Source: Phallusia fumigata
Lineage: Eukaryota > Chordata > Ascidiacea > Phlebobranchia > Ascidiidae
Reading direction: 5' to 3'
NCBI GenBank assembly: GCA_008931825.1
Contig: QXVZ01023510.1
Coordinates: 479 to 27,543, forward strand
DNA: 27,065 bases
This document shows positions 22,801-27,065 of this stretch, one piece after another. The position numbers and the translations under genes are program-made. Under the pieces are notes generated by a model, which had not been told where the DNA came from, did no database searches, and saw nothing but the letters and a program-made list of their open reading frames with translations. How positions within the stretch are numbered: the stretch's first letter is position 1; the number at the start of each line of letters is the position of its first letter.

Positions 22801-25383
22801 ATTTGGGTGGGCTTAAATCAATGTTGTAGACAAGTTTCTCTATCTGAGTTACAAATTGATTTTTACCCAAAATTCAAATGAAGTTAAAGTTTTGTACTTG
22901 ACTTGAGGTAAGTTCAAATGCTTTTGCTCAAGAAAGTTTAACAACAAATTGTCGTTTTTAGTGATTCTCTGTCTAGCACAGCGTCAAAAGTTGTGTTTCA
23001 TTAAAACCAGACAATGAAAAGATTTGGGTGGGATAAGCTGGTTGTGGAATAGTTAGTTGTTTAACATCACCCACCATTACACTTTATTTTCCAAGGTAAC
23101 TTAAGCCAAACTTTGTTATTTACCGGCAAAAGCCATTACTTAAAACAAATTCTTGCCTTGAGTTATCTAATTCTTGAGAGCAATTAGATGTTGTGGTACT
23201 GCTCTGCTCTATTCTAGTGCTTTGCAATATATAACAAAAAGCTTTTACTTATACTTTGTGCCTTCTTTGCAATAGTATGCCTTATGGTACAATTGGGGAT
23301 AGTCCTAAACTTATGCTTACCATGACAACCAAACAAACAGTTTTGTTAAAATTTAAGTGTTTGTGTCAAAAGCCTGAGATTTCTGCTTAATCAAAGATTT
23401 AAATTCTTTGTTATTATGGGTCCCCCTCTGAAGGGGACACATATTGTTTTCACTCTGTTTGTTTGTTGTTTTTCTTTTTTGTCCCCTGCAGCTTGTCCGG
23501 GGGGGTTTGGCATGAAATGTTTGATGGATTTGAATGAAACTTTCACAGCTGGTAGATATGGACAAGGCAGTGTGTCGTCCCTTTTGATTGACTTCTTAGC
23601 CCCATGGTTACTCCGCTAGCCCCCAAAAGGGTGATATATTCCCCTGCACTATGTCTGTGCACTTTAGCATGAAATGTTGATGAATATTGGACAGTTTGTT
23701 CAACATGTCATTGTGCAATAATGGATGTGTTTTACCGCATAACCCCAGCAGTTACCCCACTAGCCCTCTAAAATGGGTTAAATTGTTAAACAATNGGATT
23801 TGAATGAAACTTTCACAGCTGGTAGATATGGACAAGGCAGTGTGTCGTCCCTTTTGATTGACTTCTTAGCCCCATGGTTACTCCGCTAGCCCCCAAAAGG
23901 GTGATATATTCCCCTGCACTATGTCTGTGCACTTTAGCATGAAATGTTGATGAATATTGGACAGTTTGTTCAACATGTCATTGTGCAATAATGGATGTGT
24001 TTTACCGCATAACCCCAGCAGTTACCCCACTAGCCCTCTAAAATGGGTTAAATTGTTAAACAATCTATGGATTGGATGAAATTTGGACAGTTTGTATAAC
24101 ATGTCATTGTTGTGCATAAATTGAAGTGCTTTACCCCATAGCCCCAATGGTTACCCCACTAGCCCCCTAAAATGGGTCAAATTGTTAAACAATCTCTGAA
24201 CTGGATGAAATTTGGACAGTTTGTAGAACAGGGGGGGGTGGTGCTATAATTGATGTGTGTTTTACCCCAAAGCCTCAGCAGTTGCCCCACTAGCCCCCAA
24301 AACGGGTCAAATTGTACCATACAATTATTCTACAACTTTCCATGTGTGGGGACCCATGCGTTTCTGCCTGCAGATACAATCATATTATACAAAGCTTAAA
24401 GTAATTATGGGACCCAATGTAAAATGACATGGTGAATTTATGTGCATTTTTAAATGGGGTAATAGTGTATATGGAATCGCAATATGGTGAAAGCCACCCT
24501 TCTAGTTTTACAACTTTTCAGCCTTCATACTGTTTTTTTGTTTCAGGCTAAAAGACAGAAAATTCAGGATGCAATGAACTCTGATATTGTTGAAGCAGCA
24601 CTTGAAATGGGATTTGACAGGAAAGTCCTTCAACGTACTGTGAAAAGGTATTGGACAAATTTGCTGCTTTGATAAGACAAAACTATTTTTGTGAACTTGA
24701 ATATTGCATGAAACATAAAGACTCATTAATTAAAAATATAACTTTCCTTTATTAGTGTATAACACCTGTACATCCATGTATTGACTTATTTCATGCAAAG
24801 TTTGGAAGATTTTAGTCCAGCACTGAGCAATACTTTTATTGCATCAAAATGTAAAAATCTTATTGCAACAGACTAATTGGACTGGGAGCAATGTGCACCA
24901 CAGTTGAGGAGTTGGTTGATCACATCAAACATTATACAAATAATGTGGATGATATAGAAATGATGGATGGTGATGATGAAGAAAATGAAAATTCAATGCA
25001 ACCATCAACTTCTGCTAAACCACCAGGAGGTTTGTTAACTAAATGTTGTGCTACATGACTATTCAAAACTTTAACTTAAGGATAGCAGTAGTATCATCAC
25101 TTGACATAGTTGGGTAACTCAAGTGCCCAATATTTGAACATTGTCAGAATGGGCAGAAATTTTAGTAGACCTTGGCCCTTGAAGTTAATTAGTCCCAAAT
25201 TGGAAAATTTGTGAACAAGTCTGAATTACATTATATTTAGACATCGTTTTGGTGTTCAATGCTTTGAAACCAGCAGGCAAACGTTTTGGCTCACAGCCAG
25301 ATTTTTGTTTATATTTGACCACTATCCTTTGCGAACAGGAACTACCACACAAATCAGACATGCTATAAATCCTGGCAAACTGG
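7566..25383 (+). CDS. Multi-BIR inhibitor of apoptosis protein (IAP/BIRC family), about 20 exons, 3' end outside window
   Basis: This is a spliced gene model built by eye. Exons: 7566-7868, 8182-8229, 8315-8457, 9504-9583, 13522-13635, 13720-14262, 14383-14552, 14641-14669, 14767-14943, 16264-16376, 16808-16851, 17213-17295, 17381-17566, 17677-17791, 17874-18027, 18183-18282, 22538-22727, 24547-24647, 24872-25029, 25339-25383. All junctions are GT/AG and every phase matches its neighbour. About 966 residues: acidic N-terminus (1-230), probable helical region (230-467), BIR1 (about 499-565), BIR2 (about 617-680), BIR3 (about 739-806), Pro-rich linker, UBA (about 870-925). BIR domains bind zinc and, in the XIAP/cIAP group, caspases or IAP-binding-motif peptides in the cytosol; UBA binds ubiquitin. 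BIR2, BIR3 and UBA are close to XIAP/cIAP. No RING was found before the window ends. Exons 1-4 are assigned by phase and splice sites only and are less certain than exons 5-19. Confidence 0.82.
8182..8229 (+). CDS. IAP exon 2 (16 codons)
   Basis: A phase 0 to phase 0 mini-exon reading [16 protein letters not shown], bounded by an acceptor ending TTTAG and a donor GATG|GTGAGT. It lies in the same frame as exon 1. It is short, so the support is mainly the splice sites and phase. Confidence 0.5.
8315..8457 (+). CDS. IAP exon 3, unrecognised N-terminal segment
   Basis: An open segment of 47 codons plus two bases contains the stretch [18 protein letters not shown]. It ends at a strong donor (TTGAG|GTAAGT) in phase 2. 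The acceptor (TTAATAAG) has a poor pyrimidine tract. No domain is recognised. Confidence 0.48.
8829..9328. mobile_element. 500-bp terminal-inverted-repeat element (hAT-like termini)
   Basis: The left end reads CAGGGTTGCCAGATT (8829-8843) and the right end is its exact reverse complement (9314-9328). CAGGG-type ends occur in hAT and related non-autonomous DNA transposons. The flanking 8-mers (GCCAGTAA, GCCCACTT) do not match, so no target duplication is seen. The interior has GGCTTTTT short repeats around 8915-8936 and no convincing coding. It sits in the intron between exons 3 and 4. Confidence 0.55.
9395..9441 (-). ncRNA. Hammerhead-like motif, as found in Penelope-like elements
   Basis: On the minus strand the order is TTGCT, CTGAAGA, a GCCCA/TGGGC stem, GAAAC, GTC, then AGCAA. 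TTGCT and AGCAA can pair as stem I. The core positions CUGANGA, GAAA and GUC are present. An extra A lies between the CUGANGA box and stem II, and stem III would be almost absent. Short-stem hammerheads of this shape are known in Penelope-like retroelements. No Penelope reverse transcriptase is seen here, so this is at most a remnant. Function is not shown. Confidence 0.35.
9504..9583 (+). CDS. IAP exon 4, Ser/Asn-rich linker
   Basis: The acceptor is CTTTTCAG and the donor is CAG-G|GTGAAT. The exon runs phase 2 to phase 1, encoding a polar stretch ending [10 protein letters not shown]. Its phases fit exactly between exon 3 and exon 5. Without splicing, the frame stops at GAATGA just past the donor. 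No domain is recognised. Confidence 0.5.
9621..9669. repeat. 49-bp near-perfect palindrome
   Basis: Arms built around GTCTAGT and ACTAGAC, extended by AATATT-type flanks, enclose the palindrome GTACAATTGTAC. The DNA or a transcript could form a cruciform or hairpin. It lies between exon 4 and the MULE insertion. Confidence 0.6.
9924..9932 (+). repeat. 9-bp target-site duplication, left copy, of the MULE
   Basis: TGCAAAGTT abuts the left inverted repeat. An identical 9-mer at 13415-13423 abuts the right one. Confidence 0.85.
9933..10071 (+). repeat. MULE left terminal inverted repeat
   Basis: About 139 bp, matching the reverse complement of 13258-13414 with scattered substitutions and a roughly 16-bp length difference near AAAAGCCGGGAGG. 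The inner boundary is near GCGGC and is approximate. Confidence 0.85.
10876..11157. repeat. Two adjacent short tandem duplications inside the MULE
   Basis: A roughly 78-bp unit containing TATGTTATTTTTCTTGTGCA is repeated at about 10889 and 10967. A roughly 70-bp unit containing AATTACAATAAGACAGAAAA is repeated at about 11024 and 11092. Units differ by a few bases and contain no gene. Confidence 0.7.
11137..12243. repeat. Diverged roughly 0.55-kb tandem duplication inside the MULE
   Basis: Segments about 11137-11690 and 11739-12243 match in order: AGGCA-ACAGTGTTTAAA, CCCAGAAGAAAAC, AAGCAAGTGCCTTTT, CCTGTAGTC, TTCTCAAGGTT, ACAACTAAAAT, and TATTTTAATGTCAATGGC. They are clearly diverged, so this duplication is old. 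No protein was recognised in either unit. Confidence 0.65.
11691..11760. repeat. 35-bp direct duplication around a single N (assembly join)
   Basis: GTTACTATCAATATTAGCAG and the following bases occur at 11691-11725 and again at 11727-11760, separated only by N at 11726. Two positions differ. This looks like two contig ends that overlap but were not merged. Confidence 0.7.
12228..12850 (-). pseudogene. MULE transposase C-terminal remnant with SWIM zinc finger
   Basis: At 12780-12840 on the minus strand the translation is [15 protein letters not shown], a C-x-C-x9-C-x-H pattern that matches the SWIM zinc finger found in MULE transposases. Downstream, in another frame (12286-12495), a segment contains [17 protein letters not shown], typical of the tail after the finger in such proteins. 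The upstream coding-like stretch (NHKKSDVV) is in a third frame, so at least two frame changes separate the pieces. There is no recognisable catalytic domain. Confidence 0.7.
12900..12900. other. Single-N assembly gap inside the MULE
   Basis: Unlike the other three Ns, no direct duplicate flanks this one. True length is unknown. It sits where the upstream transposase coding would be expected, so sequence may be missing. Confidence 0.6.
13258..13414 (-). repeat. MULE right terminal inverted repeat
   Basis: Reverse-complement partner of 9933-10071. It ends GACATGTCC immediately before the second TGCAAAGTT. Confidence 0.85.
13415..13423 (+). repeat. 9-bp target-site duplication, right copy, of the MULE
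   Basis: TGCAAAGTT, identical to 9924-9932. Confidence 0.85.
13522..13635 (+). CDS. IAP exon 5
   Basis: The acceptor is TACCAACTAG and the donor is CCAG|GTAACA. Only one frame is open, reading [20 protein letters not shown] and onward. It enters in phase 1 and leaves in phase 1. The segment is acidic and Ser/Asn-rich, and no domain is recognised. Confidence 0.65.
13720..14262 (+). CDS. IAP exon 6: unrecognised, probably helical region
   Basis: A long exon of about 181 codons. It starts [18 protein letters not shown] and continues with a regular hydrophobic pattern that includes [13 protein letters not shown] and [14 protein letters not shown]. Donor: TTAG|GTCTGT. A decayed copy lies at 191-372. 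The region resembles no domain I can name; it occupies the position N-terminal to BIR1. Alternation of charged and hydrophobic residues suggests helices. Confidence 0.75.
14383..14552 (+). CDS. IAP exon 7: end of the helical region
   Basis: The acceptor is CTGTTTGCAG and the donor is CTTTTG|GTAGGA. It encodes [20 protein letters not shown] and a basic tail ([19 protein letters not shown]). Phase 1 to 0. The counterpart at 472-642 is similar but damaged. Confidence 0.75.
14641..14669 (+). CDS. IAP exon 8, 29-bp micro-exon
   Basis: The acceptor is GTACTTGCAG and the donor is GACAG|GTTTGT. It encodes IVADGNIYD plus two bases. Phase 0 to 2 joins exons 7 and 9 in frame. The equivalent near 733-760 has lost the acceptor AG. 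Confidence 0.65.
14767..14943 (+). CDS. IAP exon 9: N-terminal half of BIR1
   Basis: The acceptor is TCTGTACAG and the donor is TTTCAG|GTTTGA. After a short [15 protein letters not shown] linker comes the BIR start: [10 protein letters not shown], then [18 protein letters not shown]. The first zinc-binding Cys is in VKC. The intron splits the CxxC motif, as it does in the decayed paralogue. Confidence 0.9.
15647..16032. mobile_element. 386-bp hAT-type MITE with perfect 8-bp target duplication
   Basis: The ends are CATAGGCGTCGATT and its exact reverse complement AATCGACGCCTATG, flanked on both sides by ACTGGAGT (15639-15646 and 16033-16040). An 8-bp duplication and CA...TG termini fit hAT. 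The interior has no transposase. It lies in the intron between exons 9 and 10. The paralogue's intron (934-1262) lacks it, so it inserted after the gene duplication or was lost there. Confidence 0.85.
16264..16376 (+). CDS. IAP exon 10: C-terminal half of BIR1, atypical ligand
   Basis: It starts [11 protein letters not shown] and ends [10 protein letters not shown] before the donor AGAG|GTAATC. The zinc-ligand region reads [11 protein letters not shown] instead of the usual H-x6-C. Aligned with BIR2 ([12 protein letters not shown]), the His position is Gln. Another His four residues before the Cys might substitute. Phase 2 to 1. Confidence 0.9.
16808..16851 (+). CDS. IAP exon 11: BIR1-BIR2 linker
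   Basis: A 44-bp exon encoding [15 protein letters not shown] between the acceptor GTTTTCCAG and the donor CAG|GTACTT. Phase 1 to 0. The paralogous exon at 2521-2597 is longer (77 bp). Confidence 0.7.
17213..17295 (+). CDS. IAP exon 12: linker before BIR2
   Basis: The acceptor is TGTTTGTAG and the donor is AGAGT|GTGAGT. It encodes [20 protein letters not shown] and ends KESER. Phase 0 to 2. The paralogue lacks this exon. Confidence 0.7.
17381..17566 (+). CDS. IAP exon 13: BIR2
   Basis: One exon holds nearly the whole [30 protein letters not shown], then [15 protein letters not shown]. Zinc ligands C-x2-C and H-x6-C are all present. The EHRRHFPHC ending closely resembles BIR2 of XIAP/cIAP. 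Donor TGCAA|GTATGT, phase 2. Confidence 0.93.
17677..17791 (+). CDS. IAP exon 14: linker between BIR2 and BIR3, uncertain donor
   Basis: The acceptor is TTCTGTAG. The frame encodes [20 protein letters not shown] and onward. It stays open past 17791 to a TAG at 17822-17824. A phase-0 donor is needed to join exon 15, and the best fit is GCT|GTACTT, which is weak. Other phase-0 GTs lie upstream. Read-through would end the protein after two BIRs. Confidence 0.65.
17874..18027 (+). CDS. IAP exon 15: N-terminal half of BIR3
   Basis: The acceptor is GCGTTACAG and the donor is TTTTTGG|GTATGA. It includes [10 protein letters not shown] and ARAGFFFLG, the classic start of a BIR3. Phase 0 to 1. A truncated near-identical copy without the acceptor occurs at 19837-19975. 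Confidence 0.9.
18183..18282 (+). CDS. IAP exon 16: central part of BIR3
   Basis: It reads [18 protein letters not shown], then [10 protein letters not shown]. It carries C-x2-C and the His ligand. The acid six residues before the His and the Trp three after match the IAP-binding-motif groove of XIAP BIR3. Donor CTGAC|GTAAGT, phase 2. Confidence 0.92.
18311..18850 (+). repeat. Intronic repeat units starting with a GGGGGCA-TATTG motif
   Basis: Two tandem-like heads: 18311 (AAAAGGGGGCATGTATTGTT) and 18478 (GAAGGGGCGCATATTGTTT). Related heads lie at 23416 and 25417. The segment about 18541-18850 matches both 285-bp units at 25484-26060. The 126-codon open frame here is repeat-derived and shows no domain. 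Confidence 0.65.
19837..20230 (+). pseudogene. Second copy of BIR3 exons 15 (truncated) and 16, probably an assembly artefact
   Basis: 19837-19975 repeats exon 15 from MFQCQYP-equivalent bases onward and lacks its splice acceptor. 20131-20230 repeats exon 16 exactly. Including both would give a gene with repeated BIR3 middles and no matching 3' exon for one of them. Confidence 0.8.
22015..22450 (+). repeat. Two tandem 3'-end units of the GTGGGGACCCAT...CTTCTAG repeat
   Basis: Unit 1 is about 22015-22244 and unit 2 about 22290-22446. Each has TGTGGGGACCCAT near the start, an AAATGGA-like segment and CGCCACC-CTCTAG or CGCCACCCTTCTAG at the end, followed by TT. A third unit ends at 24507. In unit 2 GAAGGG pairs with CCCTTC just before the CTAG. 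Confidence 0.6.
22538..22727 (+). CDS. IAP exon 17: end of BIR3 plus Pro-rich linker
   Basis: It starts (T)[16 protein letters not shown], completing H-x6-C of BIR3 after exon 16. It continues with a basic, Pro-rich stretch ending [12 protein letters not shown]. The acceptor is GTGGTTGTAG and the donor is CCACAG|GTAAAT. Phase 2 to 0. A same-length decayed copy lies at 4203-4392. Confidence 0.9.
23416..24507 (+). mobile_element. Composite repeat, candidate Helentron/HINE-like element
   Basis: The left end has a potential hairpin, CCCCCTCTGAAGGGG. The middle holds tandem units around CCCCACTAGCCC, AAATGGGT-AAATTGTTAAAC and GAAATTTGGACAGTTTGT (about 23640-24320). The right end is GCCACCCTTCTAG followed by TT. 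CTAG-T ends, internal tandem repeats and AT/TT insertion are known for Helentron-associated elements. No Rep/helicase coding is present and the 5' end is not fixed. Family call is inference. Confidence 0.4.
23526..24064. repeat. 269-bp identical direct duplication around a single N
   Basis: 23526-23794 and 23796-24064 appear identical, separated by N at 23795. This fits an unmerged contig overlap inside a repeat-rich intron. Confidence 0.8.
24547..24647 (+). CDS. IAP exon 18: first half of UBA domain
   Basis: It encodes [20 protein letters not shown] followed by [13 protein letters not shown]. The MGF loop of UBA domains is plain. The acceptor is TTGTTTCAG and the donor is AAAAG|GTATTG. Phase 0 to 2. 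UBA in XIAP and cIAPs lies between BIR3 and the RING, as here. Confidence 0.88.
24872..25029 (+). CDS. IAP exon 19: second half of UBA and acidic tail
   Basis: It encodes [20 protein letters not shown] and then an acidic run around [10 protein letters not shown], ending SAKPPG. The acceptor is TTGCAACAG and the donor is GGAG|GTTTGT. Phase 2 to 1, in frame with exon 18. Confidence 0.85.
25339..25383 (+). CDS. Possible IAP exon 20 (45 bp)
   Basis: The acceptor is GCGAACAG and the donor is CTGG|GTAAAA. It encodes [14 protein letters not shown]. Phase 1 to 1 fits exon 19. It is short and the donor is ordinary. The rest of the gene, including any RING, would lie beyond the window. Confidence 0.4.
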
Positions 25384-25416
25384 GTAAAAAAATTAATTTG
25401 GTAATACACTAATTAT

Positions 25417-27065
25417 GGGTCCCTATTCATGAAGGGGGCACATATTGTTTTCTCTGTTTTTTTTCTCTCTTAATGCAAGTTAGTTCCTATGTTTTGGTGA
25501 TGAAGGATTTGTTCAGATTTTCACACATGGTAGATGGGTATCTGAAGTTGTGCACTGACAACTTTTACCTCAATTTGCCCCAAATCACCCATTGGTTCAC
25601 CCACAGGCCCCCAAAATGTTAAATTTTTTAAACAGCAATATTTAGCATAATAAGTTTCTTATTGTAATAGTTGATGCAAAGTATATTAAATGATTTTTAG
25701 GCTTTAGTTGGATTCACCCATATTTATCTGTTCAACCCCAAATATTTAGTTTTTTGTTTAATGAGTTTTTTTCCCGTGTTTTGGTCAACAAAGAGTCGTT
25801 CAAATTGCTTCAAACTTTCACACATGATAAATGGTTATCTAAAGTTGTGCACTGACAATTTTTTACCCCAGTTCACCCACAGGCCCCCAAAACATGAAAT
25901 TTTTATAATGGCAATATTTAACAAAGTAAGTTACCTAATACTTTCCTATTTTGATAGTTGATGCAATGTAAACTATTTTAAAATATTTTGTGACTTTAAT
26001 TTGAATTCACCTATTTTTTACCTTTTTAACTCTAAATATTAAGTTTTTTGTTTACATGCCCTTTGCTGCAGTGATGACCACAATATGTTTGCTGTTTTGC
26101 AATGCAGAAGACAGTGCAACACAGCAATTTATTGATTCGTTCATACACACAACAGCTCCCAACATGTTTAAAGAGATTTTTTATGACATATGAATCCCAG
26201 CTGTTCATACTACACCACTGCTTAAAGCTGGATTAACACCAGATGCGGTTAACGGTGGTGGCTGGCGATGTGTAGTGGCTGCAGTTGTGCGCTGATTTTT
26301 CGCGAAACACTTGAAGCGGCAGGGGGCTTCACACCAGCAATGTGGTTGTAGCAACGTGGTGGCAAATTGTTTTTATTGGCTAGAAAACTAAGTCTATGTG
26401 CTGCACAATTTGAGTGTCTCTACGTCGATAAATCGTTGATAGGGAATTAAAAACTACTTTGACACAAAGCACAAATTTCTTGTAGCAAGTTGCACAATTG
26501 CCATCAATATTTCTTTCTTTTCTAAATTTCTATTAAACATTCATCAAACTGTCAAACCACAAACAAAACTACTCAAAACTACCAGAAACTATTCACAACA
26601 AGCCGAATACCCTACCGTTTTGCACCCAGAAAACCACCCAACAAGCTTATATCATAAAATCTCTTGATAATCTTTATCTGGGTTGGGCAAACTACGGCTC
26701 ACCGACAGGTTTTTTGTGGCTCTTCTAGCTGAACAGTTTTAATTTACACAAAAAATAAGGATTAGTGTAAATGTGGTTTCAAAATATTTAAGGTGGGTTT
26801 CAAGCTAGTTTGCCTGTTGTGCATGAAAATAATTTTAGCAAATTTTTTTGTGAATTTTTGCAACAGTTAAGCCACCACGCACCAATGTTGATTAGAGTTT
26901 GCGGTTTACTACAACTCGGCCAAAGGTCATTGCAGCTCACACAATTGGTTAGTGTGACTGTGTGGCTTAATTCATGCTTTTGACATTGAGATTGAAGGGG
27001 ACATGATGTAGGAAATGATTTAGTTAAATTATAAGTGGAAATCTTTACTTTTTGTTTAAATTTGT
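25417..27065 (+). repeat. Diverged copy of the intron that precedes exon 17
   Basis: 25417-26060 matches 18478-18850, with the roughly 285-bp unit present twice (25484-25766 and 25767-26060). 26065-26220 matches 19525-19675. About 26885-27065 matches 21815-21990. An unrelated insert lies at about 26221-26880. No coding was recognised. Confidence 0.75.

Noticed and set aside
26678-26702. GGGTTGGGCAAACTACGGCTC as a hAT terminus
   Set aside because: It resembles known hAT ends, but no inverted partner or target duplication was found.
1-27065. CRISPR arrays, rRNA, bacterial operon signals
   Set aside because: No regularly spaced identical repeats or rRNA-like sequence; gene structure is intron-rich animal type.

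Overview
The window is AT-rich, intron-dense animal DNA. Short exons with GT/AG splice sites, the XIAP/cIAP-like protein content and the repeat landscape suggest a tunicate, probably a Ciona-type ascidian. That organism call is an inference; no species marker was seen.

The main content is one inhibitor-of-apoptosis (IAP/BIRC) gene on the + strand. I traced it from an ATG at 7566 through about 20 exons to at least 25383, about 966 codons. Exon-to-exon reading phase is consistent throughout, with one weak donor at 17791. The order is an acidic, unrecognised N-terminus (exons 1-5), an unrecognised probably helical region (exons 6-7), BIR1 (exons 9-10), BIR2 (exon 13), BIR3 (exons 15-17) and a UBA domain (exons 18-19). 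No RING exon is visible, so the 3' end probably lies beyond the window.

Layout: 1-4392 is a decayed, intron-containing paralogue of the same gene, with many exons shortened or interrupted and two extra exon-like islands. A LINE reverse-transcriptase scrap follows near 4.6 kb. 4.8-7.5 kb is intergenic with one coding-like island and a diverged repeat pair. 7.57-9.58 kb holds IAP exons 1-4, with a TIR element, a hammerhead-like motif and a palindrome in or near the introns. 9933-13414 is a Mutator-like (MULE) DNA transposon in the intron between exons 4 and 5. It has about 140-155 bp inverted repeats, a 9-bp target duplication and a SWIM zinc finger on the minus strand. 13.5-18.3 kb holds exons 5-16 and a 386-bp hAT-type MITE with a perfect 8-bp target duplication. 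18.3-25.4 kb holds exons 17-20 within introns full of one repeat family. 25.4-27.07 kb is a diverged copy of the intron before exon 17.

Assembly caution: there are four single-N positions (11726, 12900, 19836, 23795). Three lie exactly between adjacent direct duplicates of about 35 bp, 1947 bp and 269 bp. This pattern suggests unmerged contig overlaps. The 1947-bp case appears to duplicate the BIR3 exons falsely.
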